Of a stretch of DNA of 64,000 nt, positions 8,153-17,023 are shown piece by piece. The notes beneath the pieces are model-generated. The model searched no databases, was not told where the DNA came from, and saw nothing but the letters and a program-made list of their open reading frames with translations. Every line of letters starts with the position of its first letter. Positions within the stretch are counted from its first letter, which is position 1. A program made the position numbers and the translations under genes. Source of the stretch: Pelagadaptatus aseana (GTDB lineage Bacteria > Pseudomonadota > Gammaproteobacteria > Pseudomonadales > Cellvibrionaceae); assembly GCA_040365065.1 (NCBI GenBank), contig BAABNI010000006.1, positions 124,001 through 188,000 of the forward strand. The letters run 5' to 3'.

Positions 8153-10867
8153 ATGCCCCGCCCCCTGATAAATATTGAGCCTCTGTTAGACGACATCGCG
8201 CAAGACACCCTGATACTGACACCCAATAGCCGGTTAAAAAACAAACTGTTACAGGCCTATAACCACCATCAGCAGCAACAAAAGCTGACGGTCTGGCCAA
8301 ATATCAAAGTCTATGCCCTGCGCGAATGGCTGTTGCAATGCTACGAACAATTACTTGGTCAGGGTTTGCTTGAAGATCCAAGGGCTCTGGCCAGCAAGCT
8401 GCAGTTGCAACAATTGTGGCTACAGGTCATCGAATCCAACACCGACGGTCTGGAGCTGATTAACCCATTGCGACTTGCCACAGACGCTGCTAGCGCCTTT
8501 TCCAGTCTGGAGCAATGGCAACTGTCCGTAGCGGAACTTGACTGTGACAGCGACCAGCAGCGTCAATTTTGTGAGTGGGCTGAACAATTCCAATCGCAGA
8601 TGGCGGCACAGAAGCTGCAAACGTTTGAGAACTTACAGAACCAGGTTAATCAGGCTTTTATCAGCGGCCGGTTGCCGCAGCAAAAGAAATTAATGGCACT
8701 GGACTTTGGCACTGTATCGCCGCTGGTCAGCGAATCCCTGCAAGTCATGGCAGAGCAGCTGCAGCAAAACAGCACCCATGCAATAGCGACCGAACGGTGC
8801 CAGCGCATCGCTTGCAACGACCGCAATCATGAAGCAAGACAGGCGGCACTCTGGGCCAGAAACCAATTGCAACAGGAGCAAACGGCGACCATTGGTATCG
8901 TGGTGCCGAATCTGGGTCAGGAGCGTGAGCGCATTGCCCGACATCTGACCGAGGTATTTGAACCCCATTATCTGCTGCCGGAAACCAGCCGCTACACCCT
9001 GCCCTTTAACTTTTCCACCGGTGTTCCTCTGGGGGCAACACCACTGATCAGTAATACTCTGGCCCTGCTGCGATTGAATAATCGCCAATGGACCTGTCAG
9101 GCGCTGACCGATCTGCTCTACTCGCCCTTTTGGGGGGTGAATCAGGACCTGGCTTTTCAGGAACAACTGCTGGCCCGCCTCGAAGGTCTGGGAAGGGACA
9201 TTGTCCAGGTCGCCAGCCTGCGGCAAATCTGTCATGAGCTGCAACAGCAACACCCCTGCACTTATGGTCAGTGGCTCGATAAAACCCTGCAGGATTTTGA
9301 AGCTCAGCGCCGGCGTATCCCTGCCAGGCAGTCACCCAGCCACTGGATTGAAACCTTTCAGACTCAGCTACAACAACTGGGCTGGCCCGGAGAGCGTCGG
9401 CTTGACAGTAATGAATACCAACAGATCCAACAGTGGCAAACGCTGTTGGAGGATTTCTGTCGCCTCGACCATGTCCAACCGGCGCTGACGGTATCCGAAG
9501 CTTTGGATCTGCTCAACCGCCACGCCAGTGGCACCCCCTTTCAGGCCCAGACCCGCGAATCACCGATTCAGGTTCTGGGGGCGCTGGAAGCCGCGGGATT
9601 GGTATTTGACCAATGCTGGGTCATGGGCATGAGCCACGCAGAATGGCCCGCCACGGCGCAACCGAACCCACTGTTACCTCTTGATATGCAACGCCAGCTC
9701 AGGATGCCCCACGCCGATGCCACTCGTGAACTGGAGTACGCCCGTGAACTGACCGGTTACTATCAGCGCTGTGCCAACACCGTTATCTTCAGCCACCCAC
9801 TTCAGGGCGAGGAGAGTCACCTGTCCCCCAGCCAACTGATTCAACACATCCCAGAGGTTACTGCTGAAGCATTGGGACTTGCGAACCAGATTGCGCCATT
9901 GGACCACCATATCGCCTGTCAGCGACAAGCTGTGGCGCTGGAAGCCGTCGACAGCCATCGGGCACCGCCACTGTCACACCTCGAACAACAGCATGTTCGC
10001 GGTGGCTCACAGATACTCAGAAATCAGGCGATCAACCCCATGGCCGCATTTCTGATTCATCGCCTAGGTGCCCGCCAACCAATAGAACCGACCGCAGGCT
10101 TTAGCCCCATTCAACGGGGTCAGATCCTGCACAACGCCCTGAAAATCATCTGGGATAAGCTGGGCGACCAGCAGCAGTTGCTAACGGCCGAACCCGAAGC
10201 ATTGCAACAATTGGTCAAAACCGCCGTCACCGAGCAGGTTAAGCGTTATCAACGTCGTGAGCCCGGCGTCATAGGGGATAACTACGCCGCTAATGAAATC
10301 AGTCGCCAGAGTCGTCTCATTATTGGCTGGCTGGATCAGGAAAAACAGCGCCCCGGTTTTACCGTGATAGCCCACGAACAATCCATCCACACCGAGCTGG
10401 CTGGCTTACCACTGACCTTGCGGCTTGACCGACTGGATCAACTGGCAACCGGTGAGCTGATTGTTATTGATTACAAGACCGGCTCACCCAACATCAAACA
10501 CTGGGGTGGAGACCGGCCCGAGGAACCCCAGCTGCCACTCTATGCCCTGGCCTACCAGAGTGATATTCAGGCATTGATGTTTGTCCAGATCAACGCCAGA
10601 CAAACCACCGCCATGGGTATCGGACAGTTGCAGGACTATCATCCGGATATCTCTCCGGCCAGTGATGGCGCCAAGATGGAGCTGCCCGATAACTGGCCAG
10701 AGATATTGCAGCACTGGCAACAGACACTGGAATCACTGGCACAGGAATTTCAGCAGGGGCACACCCTCAACCAATTCAAAGGGGTCTCACAACAGCACTT
10801 TTATGAGTACCTGTCTCCCATTCTTCGGCTCAATCAACAACCGCCGGTAACCGAGGACAAAGATTGA
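8153..10867 (+). CDS. AddB-like PD-(D/E)XK nuclease, probable DNA repair protein
   Basis: This 904-residue protein resembles the AddB-like 'probable DNA repair protein' family that travels with an AddA-like helicase in many proteobacteria. The N-terminal part has helicase-like segments but no usable Walker A motif, as in AddB: TLILTPNSRLKNKLLQAY near residue 20 and later QVLGALEAAGLVFDQCWVMGMSHAEWP. The C-terminal nuclease domain is clear: LRLDRLDQL, then IVIDYKTGSP and PQLPLYALAY, giving the D...DxK...Q pattern of RecB-family nucleases. No iron-sulfur cysteine set was noticed. Its stop overlaps the start of the next gene (TGATG), so the two are translationally coupled and probably form one double-strand-break end-processing complex. 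Confidence 0.88.
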   Translation: MPRPLINIEPLLDDIAQDTLILTPNSRLKNKLLQAYNHHQQQQKLTVWPNIKVYALREWLLQCYEQLLGQGLLEDPRALASKLQLQQLWLQVIESNTDGLELINPLRLATDAASAFSSLEQWQLSVAELDCDSDQQRQFCEWAEQFQSQMAAQKLQTFENLQNQVNQAFISGRLPQQKKLMALDFGTVSPLVSESLQVMAEQLQQNSTHAIATERCQRIACNDRNHEARQAALWARNQLQQEQTATIGIVVPNLGQERERIARHLTEVFEPHYLLPETSRYTLPFNFSTGVPLGATPLISNTLALLRLNNRQWTCQALTDLLYSPFWGVNQDLAFQEQLLARLEGLGRDIVQVASLRQICHELQQQHPCTYGQWLDKTLQDFEAQRRRIPARQSPSHWIETFQTQLQQLGWPGERRLDSNEYQQIQQWQTLLEDFCRLDHVQPALTVSEALDLLNRHASGTPFQAQTRESPIQVLGALEAAGLVFDQCWVMGMSHAEWPATAQPNPLLPLDMQRQLRMPHADATRELEYARELTGYYQRCANTVIFSHPLQGEESHLSPSQLIQHIPEVTAEALGLANQIAPLDHHIACQRQAVALEAVDSHRAPPLSHLEQQHVRGGSQILRNQAINPMAAFLIHRLGARQPIEPTAGFSPIQRGQILHNALKIIWDKLGDQQQLLTAEPEALQQLVKTAVTEQVKRYQRREPGVIGDNYAANEISRQSRLIIGWLDQEKQRPGFTVIAHEQSIHTELAGLPLTLRLDRLDQLATGELIVIDYKTGSPNIKHWGGDRPEEPQLPLYALAYQSDIQALMFVQINARQTTAMGIGQLQDYHPDISPASDGAKMELPDNWPEILQHWQQTLESLAQEFQQGHTLNQFKGVSQQHFYEYLSPILRLNQQPPVTEDKD

Positions 10868-13800
10868 TGCAGCCCGCCGATTATCAAGCCCGACAGGCCG
10901 CTCTGGATCCAACACGATCCTTTGCCGTAACCGCCCCGGCAGGATCCGGTAAAACCGGTCTGTTGACCCAGCGGGTACTGACCTTATTGGCTACCGCCAA
11001 TGAGCCCGAAGAAATCCTCGCCATCACATTTACCCGTAAAGCCGCGGCCGAAATGCAGGAGCGCATCAGCAGTGCCCTGATTCAGGCGGCCAGCAGCAAC
11101 AGACCCGAGGCCGAGCATGACCAGCTGACCTGGGACCTTGCGCAAAGTGTGTTGCAACGGGATCAGGAACAAGGCTGGGCGCTACTGGACAACCCCGGTC
11201 GCCTGCGAATTCAAACTATTGATGGTCTGTGTCGTTCAATCACCCAGTTTCAGCCGTTAGCCAGTGGTCTGGGTGGCTCCACCCAGATGCTCGACAGGCC
11301 TGAAACCGCCTATCAGCAAGCCATTAACCAGTTGTTCCGATTACTGGAAAGTGATGAGTCCATTGTCGATCAACTGCAATACCTGTTGGCTCATCTGGAC
11401 AATAATCTGGAGGCGACCCGGGATCTGCTCATGTCCCTGCTGCAAAGACGCGATCAGTGGATGGCGGCGTTAATGCAAACCCGTGATGCCCGTCATTATC
11501 TCGAGTCGGTACTTAACCAACTGATCACAGAAAGCCTGCAACAGCTGCAGCAGGCCCTCGGCCCACTGGCTTCGGACCTGTGTCTGGCGGCCGACTTTGC
11601 TGCTGGCAATTGTCGTAACGACAAGCCAGATTCAGCCATCTGCCAGCTACAGGGAATTACCACGTTGCCCGGCACGTCGTGCGCCGATCTGGATCAATGG
11701 CGAGCACTGACCGAACTGCTGCTGACCAGCAGTAACAGCTGGCGCAGTTCACGGGGCATCAACAAGAATGTCGGCTTCCCCACCGCCAAAGACAAACAGC
11801 AGAAGGCCCTGCTGGCCGAGCGCAAGCAACACTTTGTCGATCTGCTGGAACAGCTGCGCCAACAACCGGGACTGGAGGAGCAATTGCGTGTTGTACGCTA
11901 TCTGCCGCCGGGCCGCTACCCGGAACAACAGTGGCAACTGCTGGCAGCCTTGACATCAATTCTGCCGAGGCTGGTCGGTGAGCTGTTGCTGGTCTTCCGC
12001 CAGCTCAATGCCACCGATTTTATCGAGGTAACACAGGGCGCTTTGAAAGCTCTGGGGGACTCGGAATCACCCACCGATACCACCCTGATGCTCGACTACC
12101 AGATTCGCCATATTCTGGTGGATGAGTTTCAGGACACCTCAACACCGCAGTTACAGCTGCTGGAACGATTAACCGCAGGTTGGGAGGCCGGAGATGGCCG
12201 CACCCTGTTTATCGTCGGCGATGGTATGCAATCCTGTTATGGTTTTCGCGCCGCCAATGTTGGCATCTTTCTGGATGCCCGCAACCATGGCATAGGCACC
12301 GTGGCACTGGAGAAGCTTGATCTGACCGTCAATTTCCGCTCACAAGCCCAGATCGTTAACTGGGTGAACGACACCTTTGCCGAGGCCTTTCCCGAGCGGG
12401 ATGATATTGCCCGCGGTGCCGTACGCTACAGTGAATCCGAAGCCTTTAAACCGGCACTGGAAGGCACCGCCGTACAATGCTGGGGTTTATTGAATACCGA
12501 CAACCGTTTGCTGGAAGCGGAAACCCTTTGCAGCAAAATCCGGTTGACGCAAAGCCAATTCCCCACTGATTCCATTGCCATTCTGGTCAGAAATCGCGGC
12601 TACCTTAAAGCCATTATCCCGGCCTTACAGGCACACCAGATCCAGTGGCAGGCGACCGATATCGAGCCACTTTCCGGGCGCATGGCCATTACCGACCTGA
12701 TGACCCTGACCCGAGCTCTGACCCACCCGGGTGATCGCAACGCCTGGCTTGCCCTGCTGCGTACCCCATGGATGGGCCTGAATAACAGCGATCTGTTAAC
12801 CGTGGCAGGCCTGCAACCTCTGGCCGATGGACAGGCCGGTTTTGTCAGCCTGATGCCATCCATCATCGAATGGCTGAACGACGCTGCCAGCACTCCGGAT
12901 CTCTCACCGGAAGGGGTATGTAACCTCAAGCGCAGCGTTGCACTGATTCATCACGCCTGGCAAAGTCGACGCCGTAAATCCCTCAGACAAGTAATTCATG
13001 GGCTCTGGCTGGCGCTTGGAGGCCCTGCGGCGGCAACCGACAGCAGTGATTTAAACAACGCCGAAGATTTTTTCCAGTTACTGCAGAATTACGATGAGGG
13101 TGGCAGCCTGCCCCGTTGGCAGGAATTCGCGACCGATGTCGAACGTCTCTATGCCCGGCCTCAGATCACCAGTCACAACCCGGTTCAGGTGATGACCATT
13201 CACAAATCCAAAGGACTGGAATTCGATCACGTGTTTATTCCCGGCATCGACAAAGGCGCCAGACCGGATGATCACCAATTGTTGTTATTTCAGGAGCGCA
13301 TCAATCAAGACCATGAAAAGCAGCTGTTGTTAGGGCCTCTTGCACCCAAAGGCGCTGATGCCGATGCCATCTACAACTATCTGCGTGAAGAGGAAAAGCT
13401 GAAACAGAAACTGGAGGCCACCCGGTTATTCTATGTGGGTTGCACCCGGGCGATTAAGCGTTTGCACCTGCTGGCCAACCTGAGTAAAACCGACAAGGGT
13501 GAACTCAAAGCCCCTTCCCCCGGTTCGCTGCTCGGTCCATTATGGCCAGTGGTCAAAGATGAAATTATAGGCTTGGAAGATGACTCAGTCGGCTCCACCT
13601 CGGGTGGAGACACTGCGGTAACAGACGTTATTTACCGGCTTGAAAAAAGCTGGCAACGCCCGGCACTGGCAATCAGCCCGCTGTTGCAGCCCTATCGCGG
13701 GGAAGAGTTCGATGACGAGGACAACATTCCCGAACCCCTATCGCTGCATAATCATTGGCGCCGTCACATGGGTACCATATTGCATCAGGCTCTGTGTCAG

Positions 13801-14298
13801 GTAACCCTAGATGGTGTTGCCATCTGGAGCAGTGAACGCATCGAGCGCCAGCGCCATTGCTGGCAGGTACAACTGCAAAATCTCGGGGTGACGGCTCAAC
13901 ATCTATGCCAGGCAGTGGATGCCGTGACAACCGGCCTGACCAATACCCTCGATGATCATACTGGCCGCTGGCTGCTGGATAACAGCCACAGTGACAGTCA
14001 GTGTGAGCAGGAGCTGTGGCAAGCAGGCCATACACCGCGGTTATCGATTGTGGATCGCACCTTTATTGATGGCGACACCCGCTGGATTGTGGATTACAAA
14101 AGCAGCGAACCGGCCCCGGGTCAAAGTCTGAAACAATTCCTGCAACAGGAAGTTGATGAGTACCGAGTGCAGCTACAACACTACGCAAGGCTTTATCAGA
14201 CGCAGGAAAACGGCAATGACAACCCCGTTGCTGCCAGCAAAATACAAACTGCGCTCTATTTCCCCATGTTGAAGCACCTGGAAGCAGTAGAAATTTAG
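10867..14298 (+). CDS. AddA-like UvrD-family helicase with C-terminal nuclease domain
   Basis: This 1,143-residue superfamily 1 helicase shows Walker A APAGSGKT (near residue 24), Walker B ILVDEFQDTS, motif III variant GDGMQSCYGFR (usual form GDPxQSIYxFR), NFRS, VMTIHKSKGLEFD and FYVGCTRA. The C-terminus carries a RecB-like nuclease motif, SIVDRTFIDGDTRWIVDYKS. With the upstream AddB-like protein it should unwind and resect DNA ends for recombination, as AddAB or RecBCD do. I chose ATG 10867 over the TTG at 10864, because the TGATG overlap with the upstream stop is a standard coupling arrangement; the difference is one residue. Helicase and nuclease motifs are firm; equivalence to AddA is inferred. 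Confidence 0.9.
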   Translation: MQPADYQARQAALDPTRSFAVTAPAGSGKTGLLTQRVLTLLATANEPEEILAITFTRKAAAEMQERISSALIQAASSNRPEAEHDQLTWDLAQSVLQRDQEQGWALLDNPGRLRIQTIDGLCRSITQFQPLASGLGGSTQMLDRPETAYQQAINQLFRLLESDESIVDQLQYLLAHLDNNLEATRDLLMSLLQRRDQWMAALMQTRDARHYLESVLNQLITESLQQLQQALGPLASDLCLAADFAAGNCRNDKPDSAICQLQGITTLPGTSCADLDQWRALTELLLTSSNSWRSSRGINKNVGFPTAKDKQQKALLAERKQHFVDLLEQLRQQPGLEEQLRVVRYLPPGRYPEQQWQLLAALTSILPRLVGELLLVFRQLNATDFIEVTQGALKALGDSESPTDTTLMLDYQIRHILVDEFQDTSTPQLQLLERLTAGWEAGDGRTLFIVGDGMQSCYGFRAANVGIFLDARNHGIGTVALEKLDLTVNFRSQAQIVNWVNDTFAEAFPERDDIARGAVRYSESEAFKPALEGTAVQCWGLLNTDNRLLEAETLCSKIRLTQSQFPTDSIAILVRNRGYLKAIIPALQAHQIQWQATDIEPLSGRMAITDLMTLTRALTHPGDRNAWLALLRTPWMGLNNSDLLTVAGLQPLADGQAGFVSLMPSIIEWLNDAASTPDLSPEGVCNLKRSVALIHHAWQSRRRKSLRQVIHGLWLALGGPAAATDSSDLNNAEDFFQLLQNYDEGGSLPRWQEFATDVERLYARPQITSHNPVQVMTIHKSKGLEFDHVFIPGIDKGARPDDHQLLLFQERINQDHEKQLLLGPLAPKGADADAIYNYLREEEKLKQKLEATRLFYVGCTRAIKRLHLLANLSKTDKGELKAPSPGSLLGPLWPVVKDEIIGLEDDSVGSTSGGDTAVTDVIYRLEKSWQRPALAISPLLQPYRGEEFDDEDNIPEPLSLHNHWRRHMGTILHQALCQVTLDGVAIWSSERIERQRHCWQVQLQNLGVTAQHLCQAVDAVTTGLTNTLDDHTGRWLLDNSHSDSQCEQELWQAGHTPRLSIVDRTFIDGDTRWIVDYKSSEPAPGQSLKQFLQQEVDEYRVQLQHYARLYQTQENGNDNPVAASKIQTALYFPMLKHLEAVEI

Positions 14299-14381
14299 AA
14301 AAAACCCGGATTTCATACTCCTATTAAGGCGCAATTTCAGTAGAATAACCGCCTTTGCACAATTAAGACGATGTAACAACC

Positions 14382-15443
14382 ATGACTCAAACCGCTGTAG
14401 ATGACTTAAATATTGGTTCTCAGGAAGTTCTTATTTCTCCTGATCAGCTAAAAGATGAACTGCCATTGACCCCGGCGGCTGAAAAAGCCGTAACTGAAGG
14501 CCGTCAAACCATTCGCAATATTCTGGACCGCAAAGACCATCGCCTGATGGTTGTTATCGGCCCCTGCTCCATTCACGATGTGGATGCAGCCAAGGACTAC
14601 GCCCAGCGCTTGAAGAAGCTGGCTGACGAAGTCTCAGACTCTCTTTACATCGTTATGCGCGTCTATTTTGAAAAACCCCGCACCACCGTTGGCTGGAAGG
14701 GACTGATCAACGATCCGTATCTGGATGACACCTTTAAAATTCAGGACGGTCTGCACATTGGTCGCCAACTGCTGCTGGACGTATCGGAGATGGGACTGGC
14801 CACAGCCACCGAAGCTCTGGATCCAATTTCACCACAGTATCTGCAGGATCTGATCAGCTGGTCCGCCATTGGCGCACGCACCACCGAATCCCAGACTCAC
14901 CGTGAACTGGCCAGTGGTCTGTCTTCAGCGGTAGGTTTTAAAAACGGCACCGATGGTGGTCTTACGGTTGCCATCAATGCTCTGGAATCCGTATCCAGCC
15001 CACACAGCTTCCTGGGTATCAACACCAAAGGTCAGGTAGCCATTACCCGCACCAAAGGTAACCCATATGGGCATGTGGTACTGCGTGGCGGTAACGGCAA
15101 GCCAAACTACGACTCTGTGAGTGTTGCGGTATGCGAACAGGAGCTGGCCTGTGCCGGCGTTTCCACCAACATCATGGTGGATTGCAGCCACGCCAACTCC
15201 AATAAGAACCACGAGCTGCAGCCACTGGTTATGGAAAACATTGCCAATCAGATCATCGAAGGCAACAAGTCCATTATCGGCATTATGGTGGAAAGCAATC
15301 TGGGCGCAGGCAATCAGAAGATGTCTGACAATATGGAGTACGGTGTATCCATTACCGATAAATGCATTGACTGGGATACCACCGAAGCCACCCTCAAAAG
15401 CATGGCCGAGAGCATCGGTGATGCCCTTAAAAGCCGCATCTGA
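14382..15443 (+). CDS. aroF: 3-deoxy-7-phosphoheptulonate (DAHP) synthase, class I, AroF-like
   Basis: The enzyme condenses phosphoenolpyruvate with erythrose 4-phosphate, the first step of the shikimate pathway to aromatic amino acids. Its 353 residues match the class I (AroF/G/H) length. Motifs visible are VVIGPCSIHD, FEKPRTTVGWKGLINDP, SAIGARTTESQTHRE, GFKNGTDG, VVLRGG, MVDCSHANSNK and IIGIMVESNL. Several segments, such as ATEALDPISPQYLQDL and GQVAITRTKGNP, look closer to the tyrosine-sensitive AroF than to AroG or AroH. The isozyme call is therefore tentative, and the inhibitor specificity is not shown. It is a single gene followed by a strong terminator. No TyrR box was recognised upstream. 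Confidence 0.95.
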   Translation: MTQTAVDDLNIGSQEVLISPDQLKDELPLTPAAEKAVTEGRQTIRNILDRKDHRLMVVIGPCSIHDVDAAKDYAQRLKKLADEVSDSLYIVMRVYFEKPRTTVGWKGLINDPYLDDTFKIQDGLHIGRQLLLDVSEMGLATATEALDPISPQYLQDLISWSAIGARTTESQTHRELASGLSSAVGFKNGTDGGLTVAINALESVSSPHSFLGINTKGQVAITRTKGNPYGHVVLRGGNGKPNYDSVSVAVCEQELACAGVSTNIMVDCSHANSNKNHELQPLVMENIANQIIEGNKSIIGIMVESNLGAGNQKMSDNMEYGVSITDKCIDWDTTEATLKSMAESIGDALKSRI

Positions 15444-15460
15444 TCAGCTGACTGATCACC

Positions 15461-15489
15461 AAAAAAACCCGGCACTGCCGGGTTTTTTT
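15461..15489. terminator. Bidirectional intrinsic terminator (aroF / PilZ gene)
   Basis: A GC stem ACCCGGC/GCCGGGT-type hairpin is flanked by seven A's on the left and seven T's on the right. It lies 17 bp after the aroF stop and 11 bp past the stop of the convergent PilZ gene, so it can end transcription from both sides. Confidence 0.9.
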
Positions 15490-15500
15490 ATGCATGACTT

Positions 15501-16190
15501 TTAATGCACAGCCGTGTGCCGTTTGGCCATCTCCGCATTGATAAACGCGCTGAGTATCAACGATTTAAGCTCGTCGGTTTCTGTGAACTCCACACCATAA
15601 ACACGCTCACCCTGATTGTTTAAAGCTCCGGTATCACCAGCGGGCAGATCGAAACAGGTGCGGATCAAGGCTGACAATTCGATATTGCGAGCCACGCCGG
15701 CAACCTGTAGCTGGGATTTAATGTTTACCTGCTCCCCTACTTCAGCCCCCGCGGTTTCCATGCGGATTCTGCCACCGGAGATACTGATATCGGAAAACAC
15801 CCCCTGAGCACTGACACCGCTGGCAAAGGTCATTTCCAGTGGCAACGTGATGTCCACGCGAGGGTCCTTGCGCACATTGTTGAAACTGAAATTGCGTGGG
15901 TAGGCCAGATACAACAGCGGAAAAGGTGATGAATTCAGTCCCAGCACCTTGGCGGAGAACGTCACCAGACCGTTGCTGGTGGATGCCTTGATGGAAATAC
16001 TGTCTCCGGTTCTGAGGCGCCCCTCCGGACTGAGCCGTCCGTCACTTGTACGCGGCAAGGTCAGCAGAATACTTTTGTCGGGAATACAGCCAACGTAATG
16101 GCTGATCAGCCGCTGGGCTTCACCGGTAGTGTTGGTGTGGATATGCAACTGCTGATAGTTAACCAGCCCCAACTCTTCGAATTTCATCAT
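15501..16190 (-). CDS. PilZ domain protein, YcgR-like cyclic-di-GMP effector
   Basis: The 229-residue protein has an N-terminal YcgR-like split-barrel region (residues about 10-100) and a PilZ domain. Both c-di-GMP contact motifs are present: RxxxR as RKDPR (107-111) and DxSxxG as DISISG (134-139). YcgR-type proteins change a motor, enzyme or secretion function on binding c-di-GMP. It is the last gene of the minus-strand run, 44 bp after the small HlyD gene and directly before a terminator, which suggests that c-di-GMP controls the export system or its giant cargo. This would parallel the control of large adhesins by c-di-GMP in Lap-type systems, though no LapD or LapG homologue was seen here. 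The target is an inference. Confidence 0.88.
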   Translation of the reverse strand: MMKFEELGLVNYQQLHIHTNTTGEAQRLISHYVGCIPDKSILLTLPRTSDGRLSPEGRLRTGDSISIKASTSNGLVTFSAKVLGLNSSPFPLLYLAYPRNFSFNNVRKDPRVDITLPLEMTFASGVSAQGVFSDISISGGRIRMETAGAEVGEQVNIKSQLQVAGVARNIELSALIRTCFDLPAGDTGALNNQGERVYGVEFTETDELKSLILSAFINAEMAKRHTAVH

Positions 16191-16234
16191 AGGTTTATCA
16201 ACCTGTTATCGGCCCATTCACAAGCCATTCACTG

Positions 16235-17023
16235 TTATTGTGTCGATTCAGACAATGCCGCCCGGCACTTGATACCGGCGGGCACAATCCCGTTTGGATT
16301 GGGCAGCTCGGTTCTCACCCGAAAGGTACCGCTGGCCGCATCAATGATCGGGTCTACCATGGTGATTTTAGCCAGATAATCGCCATTCACAGGAGCTTCC
16401 GGATAAATATGGATAGTGCCCTGACGGGGTATTTTCTCGAAATACTCATAAGGCATCACCAGTTCAACTTTCAGTGGATCCAGACTGGCCAGGGTCAGGA
16501 TTGGGTCAGTGCCTACAAACTCACCCGGATCATTGAAGCGGTCAATCACCACACCATTGATCGGGCTCTCTATAGAACGCTGGGACAACACCGCTCTGGC
16601 GTGCTCCAGCTCTTTCTGGGCGACGTGCAGTTCGGTAATAAATTCATCCCGTTCGTGTGCAGAGATCAGATTATCCTGAAACAGGATGTCATTGCGTTCT
16701 ACCTGACGCTGGGCAAACTCTTCCCGCACCTTGGCCAGTTCTACCGAGGCCGCCTCAACCCCTGACTTTAAAGAGAAAAGGCGACCCCCTCGTTTGACAC
16801 TGTCGCCCAATTTGACCGAGAGCTTATCGACAACGCCTGTAACCGGGCTGCTGACATCAATGCGCATGCTAGGCTCAATCATACAGCCCATGGCAGGCAA
16901 ATAATCCACGGACGGCCCAGGCGTTGCCATGTCTTCACTTTGCTGTGCAAACGCCAGTGAAGATGTCACCAGCCACGCCATCACCAAAACACCGCAGTGT
17001 TTTATACCGGCACTCAATGCCAT
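16235..17023 (-). CDS. Small periplasmic HlyD/RND-type adaptor (membrane fusion protein)
   Basis: This 262-residue protein begins with a probable signal peptide (MALSAGIKHCGVLVMAWLVT, cleavage near AFA-QQ at residue 26). A biotinyl-lipoyl half-motif follows, with SSPVTGVVDKLSVKLGDSVK (about 58-77), a coiled-coil hairpin about residues 90-145, and the second half-motif IESPINGVVIDRFNDPGEFV. It then ends in a beta-barrel region. It is short for the family and has no membrane helix beyond the signal. It would bridge inner-membrane parts to the TolC-type channel. Its start overlaps the end of the SecA-like gene by 10 bp, so the two are translationally coupled, which argues that it serves the same machine. 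Confidence 0.88.
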   Translation of the reverse strand: MALSAGIKHCGVLVMAWLVTSSLAFAQQSEDMATPGPSVDYLPAMGCMIEPSMRIDVSSPVTGVVDKLSVKLGDSVKRGGRLFSLKSGVEAASVELAKVREEFAQRQVERNDILFQDNLISAHERDEFITELHVAQKELEHARAVLSQRSIESPINGVVIDRFNDPGEFVGTDPILTLASLDPLKVELVMPYEYFEKIPRQGTIHIYPEAPVNGDYLAKITMVDPIIDAASGTFRVRTELPNPNGIVPAGIKCRAALSESTQ

